DNA of 12,660 nucleotides from an uncultured Oxalobacteraceae bacterium (GTDB taxonomy: Bacteria > Pseudomonadota > Gammaproteobacteria > Burkholderiales > Burkholderiaceae_D). Under the pieces are notes generated by a model. That model saw only the letters and a program-made list of their open reading frames with translations, was not told the origin of the DNA and ran no database searches. Below, piece after piece: positions 1-6,690 of the stretch (positions within the stretch are counted from its first letter, which is position 1; each line of letters opens with the position of its first letter). The position numbers and the translations under genes were made by a program. Location of the stretch: the NCBI GenBank assembly GCA_937996605.1, contig CALKVB010000501.1, forward strand, positions 1 to 12,660, in the 5' to 3' direction.

Positions 1-511
1 TGCCATAGGTTTCCTGTTGTGGTACACCGTGAGCCGGGGTGCCGCCGAAATTCAACCATTGGTGCCTGCTTTGCAAAGCTGGTGGATGAAAATTCATGTA
101 CCTGCGAACTTTATTGGGTACGGCACCTTCTCTTTGGCTGCAATGGTGGGTGTAGCTTACTTATTGAAGCTTAGAGGTGTTTTGGCTGACCGTTTGCCGA
201 GTTTGGAGTTGCTCGATGATGTCATGTACAAAGCGATTGCCGTTGGTTTTGCTTTCTTTACTATCGCGACGATTCTTGGTGCTTTGTGGGCGGCCGAGGC
301 GTGGGGTGGCTACTGGTCTTGGGATCCGAAAGAGACATGGGCTCTTATCGTTTGGCTTAACTATGCGGCATGGTTACATATGCGCTTGATGAAGGGACTG
401 CGTGGTCAATTTGCGGCGTGGTGGGCTGTGATTGGTCTACTCGTCACGACCTTTGCGTTCTTGGGGGTGAATATGTTTCTATCTGGATTACATTCTTACG
501 GTACCTTGTAA
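1..511 (+). CDS. ccsB: Cytochrome c biogenesis protein CcsB/ResC (CcsA family), 3' part only
   Basis: This is the C-terminal part of the membrane subunit of the System II cytochrome c synthetase. With ResB/CcsA-partner it carries haem across the inner membrane and attaches it to apocytochromes c. The gene enters from the left edge; the reading frame starts at base 2, so the true start is outside the window. The family signature is clear: the tryptophan-rich WWD haem-binding motif (WGGYWSWDPKETW, nt 302-340) sits between hydrophobic segments. Two conserved periplasmic histidines are present, in KIHVPANF (nt 95-97) and near the end in GLHSYG (nt 491-493). The stop is TAA at 509-511. A strong terminator follows within 30 bases, so this is probably the last gene of a ccs/res operon. 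Symbol use varies between ccsA, ccsB and resC for this family, so the symbol is less certain than the function. Confidence 0.9.
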   Translation, partial: AIGFLLWYTVSRGAAEIQPLVPALQSWWMKIHVPANFIGYGTFSLAAMVGVAYLLKLRGVLADRLPSLELLDDVMYKAIAVGFAFFTIATILGALWAAEAWGGYWSWDPKETWALIVWLNYAAWLHMRLMKGLRGQFAAWWAVIGLLVTTFAFLGVNMFLSGLHSYGTL

Positions 512-536
512 AATAGTTAGCGCCACCTCCATCATC

Positions 537-571
537 AAAAGCCCAAACAAGAAATTGTTTGGGCTTTTTTT
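537..571 (+). terminator. Rho-independent terminator after ccsB
   Basis: A perfect 14-bp inverted repeat (aaaagcccaaacaa, loop gaaa, then its complement) ends in a run of T. The tetraloop and T-tract are typical of an intrinsic terminator. It lies 25 bases after the ccsB stop and separates that operon from msrPQ. Confidence 0.9.
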
Positions 572-725
572 GTTCGTGACCAATTCCGATTGGTTTGACC
601 CGCATATAGTTTTTATCAGCGTTTTGTAAGTTTCAAACGAAATTCTCGACTTATGAGAAACTATGGATACTGAATGAAATAGTAGTCACGAGCCCAATCA
701 AATTCATGCAGAACTGGAGTACTCT
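572..725 (+). promoter_or_regulatory. msrP upstream region with two short inverted repeats
   Basis: This untranslated stretch should hold the msrPQ promoter, because a terminator closes the previous operon. A perfect 6-bp inverted repeat, ACCAAT-tccg-ATTGGT, lies at 579-594. A second, TTCTC-gacttat-GAGAA, lies at 643-659. A weak sigma-70-like pair can be drawn as TTCTCG (643-648), a 17-base spacer and GATACT (666-671), but neither box is good. The ribosome binding site GGAG at 716-719 is 6 bases from the msrP ATG. No known regulator motif was recognised, so the operator reading is speculative. Confidence 0.3.
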
Positions 726-1703
726 ATGCTGATCAAGAAACAAACTTCCGACACGATTATTTTGCCTTCGGAGATTACGCCTCGCGATATCTTTGAATCT
801 CGCCGTGAATTTATTCGTCGTGTTGCAATTGGTTCGATTGCAGGTGCATCGGTGATCGAAATGGCGCAGCGTGAGGCGTTTGCGCAATCCTCGGGCGCTC
901 AGAAATTAGCTGCGACAGCGAACCCTGCATACGCCATCAATGAGAGAAAAACGGCTTACAAAGATGTGACGAGCTACAATAATTTCTATGAATTCGGCAC
1001 CGACAAAGAAGAACCTGCAGTCAATGCGCATACTCTAAAAACACGGCCATGGACGGTGACGATTGAGGGCGAAGTCAATAAGCCTATGGTGCTCGATCTC
1101 GATGCTTTGCTCAAACTGGCACCAATTGAAGAGCGAGTCTATCGTTTGCGTTGTGTTGAGGGTTGGTCGATGGTCATTCCTTGGCTAGGCTATTCGCTCT
1201 CGAATTTACTGAAGAAAGTAGAGCCCAACAGTAACGCACGTTATGTTGAATTCATTAGCCTTGCCGATAAAAAACAAATGCCTGCGATTCGCTTTCCAGT
1301 ACTTCAATGGCCCTACACAGAAGGTTTGCGCTTGGACGAGGCAATGCATCCATTGACGCTGCTGACGCTAGGATTGTACGGCGAGGTCTTACCGAACCAG
1401 AACGGTGCGCCTGTGCGCCTCACCGTGCCATGGAAATATGGTTTTAAATCGGCGAAGTCGATTGTGAAAATTCGTATCACCAAAGACCAACCTAAAACAT
1501 CTTGGAATGTAGCCAATCCTAGTGAGTACGGGTTTTATTCCAACGTGAACCCAGAGGTTGATCATCCACGTTGGTCGCAAGCTTCCGAACGTCGTATAGG
1601 TGAAGATGGCTTTTTAAGTCGTAAGCGTAAGACTTTGATGTTTAATGGCTATAACGAAGTTGCTAGCTTGTATGCGGGTATGGACCTTAAGAAGTTTTAT
1701 TGA
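726..1703 (+). CDS. msrP: Protein-methionine-sulfoxide reductase catalytic subunit MsrP (YedY)
   Basis: This is the periplasmic molybdopterin enzyme that reduces methionine sulfoxide in oxidised envelope proteins. The 325-residue product has a twin-arginine export signal: SRREFIRR (arginines at 26-27), then a weakly hydrophobic stretch to an AFAQ-type cleavage site near residue 54. The sulfite-oxidase-like fold follows. The molybdenum ligand is expected to be Cys143 in the motif YRLRCVEGWSMVIPW. Other family blocks are NGAPVRLTVPWKYGFKS (227-242) and the C-terminal GMDLKKFY. The ATG at 726 has a GGAG ribosome binding site 6 bases upstream and leaves the Tat motif well placed. The length matches E. 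coli MsrP. The next gene encodes its membrane partner MsrQ. Family identity is secure from the motifs; cofactor binding is inferred from the family. Confidence 0.96.
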   Translation: MLIKKQTSDTIILPSEITPRDIFESRREFIRRVAIGSIAGASVIEMAQREAFAQSSGAQKLAATANPAYAINERKTAYKDVTSYNNFYEFGTDKEEPAVNAHTLKTRPWTVTIEGEVNKPMVLDLDALLKLAPIEERVYRLRCVEGWSMVIPWLGYSLSNLLKKVEPNSNARYVEFISLADKKQMPAIRFPVLQWPYTEGLRLDEAMHPLTLLTLGLYGEVLPNQNGAPVRLTVPWKYGFKSAKSIVKIRITKDQPKTSWNVANPSEYGFYSNVNPEVDHPRWSQASERRIGEDGFLSRKRKTLMFNGYNEVASLYAGMDLKKFY

Positions 1704-1738
1704 GGCCGATGCCTCAAATGGATGGGAAGAATATATCG

Positions 1739-2347
1739 ATGAATCAACTTGGTGCGCGTCAAATTTTCTGGTTGAAGTGTAGTATTTTTATAGCGGCCTC
1801 TTTCCCTTTTTTGAGGCTCGTTATCGCTGCGATCTATGACGGCTTGGGCGCGAATCCGCTGGAATTTATTACGCGAAATACGGGGGATTGGACTTTGTAC
1901 TTTCTCTGTATTACCTTAGCCATCACGCCCGCACGAAAACTTTTGCAATGGCATTGGCTAATACGCCTGCGTCGTATGTTAGGACTATTTAGTTTTTTCT
2001 ACGCGGCTTGTCACTTCCTAACCTTTCTGTGGTTCGATCATTTTTTCGAGTTCGAAGAAATGTGGAAAGATGTCGTCAAACGTCCCTTCATCACGGTTGG
2101 CTTTATCGCTTTTGTGGCGTTAATTCCGCTAGCATTAAGTAGTAGTAATTGGGCGATACGGAAAATGGGCGGAAAGACTTGGCAGTTATTACACCGTGTG
2201 GTGTATATCATTGTGCCACTTGGTGTTTTGCATTACATGTGGATGCGTGCTGGTAAGAATAATTTTACTCAGCCTATCGTGTTCGCGGTCATCGTTGCCA
2301 TGCTGTTAGGCATGCGTTTGTATTGGCGTTTGAAGAAAAGGGCGTAG
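1739..2347 (+). CDS. msrQ: MsrQ (YedZ), haem-binding membrane subunit of the MsrPQ system
   Basis: This is an inner-membrane b-haem protein that passes electrons from the quinone pool to MsrP. From the ATG at 1739 it is 202 residues with about six hydrophobic segments of the ferric-reductase-like type. Candidate haem-ligand histidines are His92 (AACHFLTF), His152 (QLLHRVVY) and His165 (GVLHYMW). The start at 1739 is preferred because GGGAAG at 1724-1729 is a good ribosome binding site. It also places MNQLGARQIFWLK in register with the N-terminus of E. coli MsrQ as remembered. In-frame alternatives are TTG 1700 (overlapping the msrP stop), ATG 1709 and ATG 1718, which would add up to 13 residues. 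It is clearly cotranscribed with msrP and converges on lptM with only 21 bases between the stops. No terminator was seen in that gap. Confidence 0.94.
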   Translation: MNQLGARQIFWLKCSIFIAASFPFLRLVIAAIYDGLGANPLEFITRNTGDWTLYFLCITLAITPARKLLQWHWLIRLRRMLGLFSFFYAACHFLTFLWFDHFFEFEEMWKDVVKRPFITVGFIAFVALIPLALSSSNWAIRKMGGKTWQLLHRVVYIIVPLGVLHYMWMRAGKNNFTQPIVFAVIVAMLLGMRLYWRLKKRA

Positions 2348-2368
2348 GCCGCCTCAATTGCAGTTATC

Positions 2369-2530
2369 TTATTTGCCGACCTGTGAGTTTGCAGGCGCTG
2401 CTGTTGTCGGAGCAGGTTGTTGCGGCGCAGGAGACTTCTTTTCTGGAAGGTATAGTGGGCCACGTTGTCCGCAAGCGGAGAGCAAGCTGACGCAGAGCAA
2501 TACACTAGAAATGAGCGCACTTTTTTTCAA
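2369..2530 (-). CDS. lptM: LptM-type (YifL/LppL-like) small lipoprotein
   Basis: This is a 53-residue outer-membrane lipoprotein precursor. It starts MKKSALISS, has a hydrophobic h-region and a lipobox LLSAC with Cys20 as the lipidated residue. The hallmark GQRGPLYLP follows at once, then a short Pro/Ala/Gln-rich tail. The cysteine followed by GxxGPLYLP is the signature of the LptM (formerly YifL/LPTT) family. In E. coli, LptM helps the LptD/LptE lipopolysaccharide translocon mature. The frame has no ATG or GTG near the right place, so TTG at 2528-2530 (read on the minus strand) is the likely start; the longer upstream frame runs antisense through cyaY and has no signal peptide. It is divergent from cyaY, as its homologues commonly are. 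The usual downstream neighbour lysA (or dapF) is missing here: msrQ lies there instead. Confidence 0.85.
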   Translation of the reverse strand: MKKSALISSVLLCVSLLSACGQRGPLYLPEKKSPAPQQPAPTTAAPANSQVGK

Positions 2531-2552
2531 GATTGTACTTACCGTATAGAAT
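2524..2552 (+). promoter_or_regulatory. Candidate sigma-70 promoter for cyaY
   Basis: TTTTCA (2524-2529), a 17-base spacer and TAGAAT (2547-2552; five of six matches to TATAAT) would start RNA near 2559, about 30 bases before the cyaY ATG. The -35 box overlaps the TTG start of the divergent lptM gene. The call rests on consensus and position only. Confidence 0.4.
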
Positions 2553-2589
2553 GGAGGCTGTGAATTAAAACTTGCAGATGGAGTGTACC

Positions 2590-2898
2590 ATGACAGAATC
2601 AGAATTTTTAGTGAAAGCAGACGCTTGTTTGCAAGAGGTACAGGATATTTTCGAACGTGCGTTTGAAAATGATGAGCTTGATGTCGACTGTAAGCGAAGC
2701 GGTAATGTGTTGGAGATCGAGTTCGTCGACAATGGTTCAAAAATCATCGTGAATAGTCAAGCGCCCATGCAAGAGATGTGGGTAGCTGCGAAGTCTGGTG
2801 GTTTTCATTACAAACACGATGGCAGCCATTGGAGAAACACGCGCGATGGCTCAGAGCTGTTTGAGACTTTGAAGTCAATCGCGGCAGCCCAAAGCTAA
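2590..2898 (+). CDS. cyaY: CyaY, bacterial frataxin
   Basis: This is a small cytoplasmic iron-binding protein that modulates iron-sulfur cluster assembly on IscS/IscU. The 102-residue product begins with an acidic helix (MTESEFLVKADACLQEVQD) and contains FENDELDVDCK. It also has the family core QAPMQEMWVAAKSGGFHYK and the C-terminal W-R-TRDGSELFETL block. The length is close to E. coli CyaY (106). ATG 2590 is chosen because GGAG at 2580-2583 lies 6 bases upstream; ATG 2578 and TTG 2572 are in frame but have no such site. It is divergent from lptM and convergent with the PBP1a gene across a shared terminator. Acidic iron-binding residues in helix 1 are seen; function is from the family. Confidence 0.95.
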   Translation: MTESEFLVKADACLQEVQDIFERAFENDELDVDCKRSGNVLEIEFVDNGSKIIVNSQAPMQEMWVAAKSGGFHYKHDGSHWRNTRDGSELFETLKSIAAAQS

Positions 2899-2914
2899 AA
2901 CACCTAGGGTAATT

Positions 2915-2957
2915 AAAAAATGGGATGAAGACATTAAGCCTTCATCCCATTTTTTTT
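2915..2957. terminator. Bidirectional intrinsic terminator between cyaY and the PBP1a gene
   Basis: A perfect 16-bp inverted repeat (aaaaaatgggatgaag at 2915-2930, complement at 2940-2955) has a 9-base loop. A-runs flank the left arm and T-runs the right arm, so it gives a T-tailed hairpin in both directions. It lies 16 bases after the cyaY stop and 17 bases from the stop of the convergent PBP1a gene. Confidence 0.92.
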
Positions 2958-2974
2958 GCGTTCTGATTAGTGGA

Positions 2975-5293
2975 TTATTCAATAATGATCTCTGACTCAG
3001 CACCTAAATGTTTGATCGCTGAGCCAGGAGGATTTTCAATGTAGAAGTAGTCGCCATCGGCCTGAATCACGCCATTCGGAATTGGGCGCTCCATAATAGG
3101 GATGTCTTTGAGCGCTTTTTGCATATAGCCAATCCAAATCGGTAATGCCAAGCCGCCACCTGTTTCACGATTTCCCAAATTACGGGGTTGATCATAGCCT
3201 ATCCACGCAACCCCAACGATTTTTGCTTGATAACCTGCGAACCACGCATCAATTGAATCATTCGTGGTACCTGTTTTTCCAGCAATATCCGGGCGTTTCA
3301 AGATCAGAGCCTTAGTCGCCGTTCCGAAACGTACAACGTCACGTAACATGCTGTCCATCAGGAATGCATTGCGTTCGTCAATGACACGATTGTTTTCGTC
3401 GCCAGCTAAGTCTGGTTTTGCCTGTGATAAAACTTTGCCGTCAGCATCGGTAATTTTGCTGATCAGGTAGGGATTGACTTTATATCCACCATTCGCGAAT
3501 ACAGCATAGGCGCCGGCCATTTGCATTGGCGTAACCGCACCAGCGCCAAGCGCCAGGGTGAGGTAAGCTGGGTTCTTTTCCGGGATGAAGCCGAAGCGCG
3601 TTGCGTATTCTTGACCGTATTTCGCGCCGACTTTTTGAAGGATCCGAATCGAAATCATATTCTTTGATTTCGTCAAACCTTTGCGCATCGTCATTGGTCC
3701 TTCATATTTGCCGTCGTAATTTTTAGGCTCCCACGCTTGACCACCTGTTTGGCCAGCATCGAAGCTGATCGGCGCATCATCGATGATCGTCATCGGTGAT
3801 AAACCTTTTTCTAGCGACGAAGAATAGATAAAAGGCTTAAAGCTGGAACCAGGCTGGCGCCACGCTTGCGTCACGTGATTAAACTTGTTGAAGTTATAGT
3901 CAAAGCCACCAACCAGAGCGCGAATAGCACCGTCTGTGGTGTCGGCTGCAACAAACGCAGATTGCACCTCGGGCATTTGTATGATTGACCAATTCTTGCC
4001 ATCTAACAAGACGCGAATGACCGCACCGCGTTGTATGCGTTTATTGGCCGGAGCATTTGGCTTCAGTCCGGCTGCGGCGAAGCTGAGACCCGCACCTGTG
4101 ATTTGGATTTCATCTCCATTAGCTAGTACTGCACGAACCTGGTCAGGTTTGGCATCGATTACCATTGCGGCTAATAAGTCATCGCTATCAGGATGGTCGG
4201 CCAACTCTTTTTCAATCGCTTCATCTGCCGCTTCTTTGTTCGAAGGGAGTTCAATAATGGCTTCTGGGCCTCGATAGCCGTGACGTCGTTCATAATCCAT
4301 CACGCCTTTCCGTAGAGAGAGATAGGCTGCGTCTTGTTCCTCTTTGGTAATTGTGGTGTAGACGTTGAGTCCACGTGTGTAGGTTTCATCTTTATATTGC
4401 TCAAATACCAGTTGGCGTGCCATCTCGGCAATGTATTCGGCATGAATCCCAAATTCAGCGCTATTGGTTTTAATGTGAAGCTTTTCGACTTTCGCAGCTT
4501 CAAATTGTTCTTTGGTGATATAACCAAGTTGAAACATTCGCTGCAGAATGTATTGCTGACGAACTGCGGCCCTTTTTGGATTGGCAACGGGGTTATATGC
4601 TGATGGCGCTTTCGGAAGCCCTGCAAGCATTGCCGCTTCGGCGACGGTGATGTCCTTTAAGTTTTTGCCGAAATAAATTTGCGCTGCTGAAGAGAATCCG
4701 TAGGCGCGTTGACCCAAATAAATTTGGTTCATATAGACTTCGAGAATTTGATTTTTGCTTAAATTCTGTTCAATCTTCCACGCGAGCAATATTTCGTAAA
4801 CCTTGCGTTTTACCGTTTGTTCAGTTGATAGGAAGAAATTTCTAGCAACTTGTTGTGTAATGGTTGAGGCGCCTTGTTTATTTCCACTAGTGACATTGTT
4901 TAGTGCCGCACGGGCGATCCCGATGTAGTCGACGCCGCCATGTTCGTAAAAACGATCATCCTCGATCGCTAAAACGGCTTTTTTCATCACTTCAGGAATG
5001 TCTTTGAAATGCACGACGTTGCGGCGTTCTTCGCCAAACTCAGCAATTAACATGTTGTCAGCAGAAAAGACTCGCATTGGCATTTTTGGTCTATAGCTAG
5101 TAATCGCATCGATTTCGGGCAAGTTAGGGTATGCCATGGTCAATGCAAAAACCAGAATCAAAATGCCAGTAAGAATTAAACCAAACAAAACGACACAGCT
5201 TTGAATTAAGACGCGAACGGTCCGACTCCGTTTTCGCGGCGAAGAAGGGACGGAGTCGACAGAGGATTGCTCGGGGTTGTTTGGTGTTGACAT
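2975..5293 (-). CDS. mrcA: Penicillin-binding protein 1A, bifunctional transglycosylase/transpeptidase
   Basis: This class A PBP polymerises and crosslinks peptidoglycan from the periplasmic face of the inner membrane. The 772-residue product has a short basic cytoplasmic tail (RKRSR, 20-24) and one membrane anchor at about 27-53. The GT51 transglycosylase domain (about 75-250) has the catalytic Glu111 in AIEDDRFYEH, plus GASTITQQVARN, KRKVYEILLAWKIE and QIYLGQRAYG. An OB-like insert spans about 310-440. The transpeptidase has all three motifs: SSFK (nucleophile Ser483, Lys486), SKN (543-545) and KTGT (673-676). It is full length for beta-proteobacteria, somewhat shorter than E. coli PBP1a. 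ATG 5293 lacks an obvious Shine-Dalgarno sequence, but a perfect TATAAT lies about 33 bases upstream. It is divergent from pilM, an arrangement also known in Pseudomonas and Neisseria, where the gene is called ponA. Confidence 0.97.
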   Translation of the reverse strand: MSTPNNPEQSSVDSVPSSPRKRSRTVRVLIQSCVVLFGLILTGILILVFALTMAYPNLPEIDAITSYRPKMPMRVFSADNMLIAEFGEERRNVVHFKDIPEVMKKAVLAIEDDRFYEHGGVDYIGIARAALNNVTSGNKQGASTITQQVARNFFLSTEQTVKRKVYEILLAWKIEQNLSKNQILEVYMNQIYLGQRAYGFSSAAQIYFGKNLKDITVAEAAMLAGLPKAPSAYNPVANPKRAAVRQQYILQRMFQLGYITKEQFEAAKVEKLHIKTNSAEFGIHAEYIAEMARQLVFEQYKDETYTRGLNVYTTITKEEQDAAYLSLRKGVMDYERRHGYRGPEAIIELPSNKEAADEAIEKELADHPDSDDLLAAMVIDAKPDQVRAVLANGDEIQITGAGLSFAAAGLKPNAPANKRIQRGAVIRVLLDGKNWSIIQMPEVQSAFVAADTTDGAIRALVGGFDYNFNKFNHVTQAWRQPGSSFKPFIYSSSLEKGLSPMTIIDDAPISFDAGQTGGQAWEPKNYDGKYEGPMTMRKGLTKSKNMISIRILQKVGAKYGQEYATRFGFIPEKNPAYLTLALGAGAVTPMQMAGAYAVFANGGYKVNPYLISKITDADGKVLSQAKPDLAGDENNRVIDERNAFLMDSMLRDVVRFGTATKALILKRPDIAGKTGTTNDSIDAWFAGYQAKIVGVAWIGYDQPRNLGNRETGGGLALPIWIGYMQKALKDIPIMERPIPNGVIQADGDYFYIENPPGSAIKHLGAESEIIIE

Positions 5294-5325
5294 AGTGCAA
5301 TATTGATTTCGAAATACAGGTGTGC

Positions 5326-5354
5326 ATTATAGCCTTCGATTAAGCACTATAAAA
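5326..5354 (-). promoter_or_regulatory. Promoter of the PBP1a gene
   Basis: On the minus strand a perfect -10 box TATAAT occupies 5331-5326. A poor -35 (TTTTAT, 5354-5349) lies 17 bases away. RNA would start near 5319, leaving a leader of about 26 bases. The -35 position coincides with a plus-strand TATAAA, so the two strands share the site. Confidence 0.55.
5348..5353 (+). promoter_or_regulatory. Possible plus-strand -10 box facing pilM
   Basis: TATAAA at 5348-5353 matches the -10 consensus at five of six positions. It lies back to back with the TATAAT of the PBP1a promoter, which sits where its own -35 would be. No good -35 is visible. It could serve the short ORF at 5391 or a long pilM leader. 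Confidence 0.25.
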
Positions 5355-5390
5355 ATTGCATTTTCTCGATTTGGATGACCGAGTGGAGAA

Positions 5391-5471
5391 ATGACAACGC
5401 AAAAACGCCGTTCTGCTCGGAAAGTGCTTTACATTACACTATCCTTATTGCTAGGATTTAACGTAAGCTAG
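5391..5471 (+). CDS. Candidate 26-residue basic-hydrophobic peptide
   Basis: I do not recognise this ORF and am unsure it is translated. ATG 5391 is preceded by GGAGAA directly before the start, a rather short spacing for a ribosome binding site. The frame runs 26 codons to TAG at 5469-5471. The peptide has a strongly basic first half (MTTQKRRSARK) and a hydrophobic second half (VLYITLSLLLGF), like a tiny membrane peptide or the stump of an exported protein. It lies inside the PBP1a-pilM intergenic region, on the pilM strand and 139 bases before it. It may equally be a chance ORF overlapping a pilM promoter. Confidence 0.25.
   Translation: MTTQKRRSARKVLYITLSLLLGFNVS
5428..5457 (+). promoter_or_regulatory. 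Candidate promoter of the pilMNOPQ operon
   Basis: TTTACA (5428-5433) and TAGGAT (5452-5457) are 18 bases apart, each a fair sigma-70 match. The implied leader is about 145 bases and contains an AT-rich hairpin (GAAAAA-ttgtg-TTTTTC, 5504-5520). A second weak pair, TTGTCA (5554-5559) with TACATA (5577-5582), would give a leader of only about 20 bases. Experiment would be needed to choose between them; the rest of 5294-5610 holds nothing else I recognise. Confidence 0.3.
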
Positions 5472-5610
5472 TATGAGTGTCTTCTAAATCGCGGTTTTTA
5501 AAAGAAAAATTGTGTTTTTCAGTCAGATTAATAGTTTTTTATGGGCAATTTGTTTGTCAATTTGCTTGTGCTTTTGTACATAAAAATAATATTTCATTGA
5601 GGGGATATCC

Positions 5611-6690
5611 TTGGCTCTAGATCTCGCATCATTGCTCGGAAAGAAGAATGCGCCCTTGATAGGGGTGGATATCAGCACGTCTGACGTTAAGCTGGTGGAA
5701 TTGTCTCGTTCGGGCGAGAAGGAATATAGATTGGAACGTTGTGCCTCGGAACCCCTTCCTAAAGGAGCGGTGATTGATGGCAATATTGAAAATTTAGAGC
5801 AAGTCTCTGAATCGATAAGTAAGTTGCTCAAGCGATCAGGCACGAGTACGCGAAGCGTTGCTTTGGCTATGCCCGCAGCGTCCGTCATTACAAAGAAGAT
5901 GATTTTGCCCGCAAATTTAAACGAGCAGGCACTCGAATTTCAAGTGGAGTCAGAAGCAAGTCAGTACATTCCATTTGCGATGGACGAGGTTGCGATTGAT
6001 TTTTGCGTGATTGGACCGACCGCGAATTCGGATGAGGATGTTGATGTTTTATTGGCGGCCTCGAGAAAAGAGAAAATTGAAGATCGTGTCGCAGCTGCAG
6101 AGTCGGCCGGTTTGCAGGCGCGAGTAATGGACATTGAGTCATATGCCGCGCGAGCAGCGGTTGAGCGCTTGATCGAGCAACAACCAAACGGCGGGCGTGA
6201 TCAAATATTTGCGTTATTCCAGATCGGATCGAAGGTGACATACATATCGATTCTTTTGAATGGCGAGGTGGTTTATGAGCGTGATCAGCAATTTGGTGGA
6301 AATCAACTGACCCAAGATATCGTTCGAAATTATGGCCTCTCATTTGAGGAAGCTGAGCTAAAGAAGCGCCAAGGGGATCTACCCGATAGTTATGAAATGG
6401 AGTTGTTGGAGCCCTTCCTTGAGAGTGCTGCGCTTGAAGTGACTCGTGCAATTCAATTCTTCTTTACCTCTACTCCATTTACGCGAATTGACCAGATTTA
6501 TTTGGCTGGTGGTTGTTCTATGTTGCCAGGCTTGGTCGAGATAGTTGCAGAGAGAACGAAACTTTCAACTTCCGTAATCAGCCCGTTTAAAGGGATGGAT
6601 CTGGGATCCAATATCAACGAAAGAGCGTTGCGTAATGATGCGCCTGCTTACCTAGTTGCCTGTGGATTGGCAATGCGGAGGTATGGATAA
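5611..6690 (+). CDS. pilM: PilM, actin-like ATPase of the type IV pilus alignment complex
   Basis: PilM is a cytoplasmic, FtsA/actin-fold protein that binds ATP and the N-terminal tail of PilN. It links the cytoplasmic motor parts to the PilN-PilO-PilP-PilQ envelope complex. The 359-residue product is full length. It has the phosphate-1 motif IGVDISTSDVK (17-27), the SEASQYIPF block (114-122) typical of PilM, and a second nucleotide-site motif YLAGGCSMLPGL (297-308). The start is TTG at 5611, supported by GAGGGG at 5599-5604 six bases upstream; no ATG fits the same frame near it. It is the first gene of pilMNOPQ, and its stop codon overlaps the pilN start by one base (TAATG). Confidence 0.97.
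   Translation: MALDLASLLGKKNAPLIGVDISTSDVKLVELSRSGEKEYRLERCASEPLPKGAVIDGNIENLEQVSESISKLLKRSGTSTRSVALAMPAASVITKKMILPANLNEQALEFQVESEASQYIPFAMDEVAIDFCVIGPTANSDEDVDVLLAASRKEKIEDRVAAAESAGLQARVMDIESYAARAAVERLIEQQPNGGRDQIFALFQIGSKVTYISILLNGEVVYERDQQFGGNQLTQDIVRNYGLSFEEAELKKRQGDLPDSYEMELLEPFLESAALEVTRAIQFFFTSTPFTRIDQIYLAGGCSMLPGLVEIVAERTKLSTSVISPFKGMDLGSNINERALRNDAPAYLVACGLAMRRYG

Noticed and set aside
651..887. 78-codon minus-strand frame across the msrP start
   Set aside because: It overlaps the Tat signal coding region of msrP and has no supporting features.
1700..1738. Longer msrQ starting at TTG 1700
   Set aside because: The ribosome site and the family N-terminus favour ATG 1739; the extra 13 residues have no counterpart that I recall in E. 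coli MsrQ.
2358..2549. 63-codon plus-strand frame opposite lptM
   Set aside because: It is the complement of the lptM coding sequence and has no family resemblance or ribosome site.
2531..2740. N-terminal extension of the lptM frame to 123 codons
   Set aside because: It would run antisense through the start of cyaY, with unlikely composition, and would bury the signal peptide needed for lipidation.
4300..4626. 108-codon minus-strand frame inside the PBP1a gene, and a plus-strand one at 4334-4603
   Set aside because: Both overlap the transglycosylase-linker coding region of PBP1a in other frames and show no independent start signals or motifs.
5888..6451. 187-codon minus-strand open frame inside pilM
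   Set aside because: It is fully opposite a well-supported pilM; its composition is His/Arg/Ser/Pro-rich with no recognisable domain.
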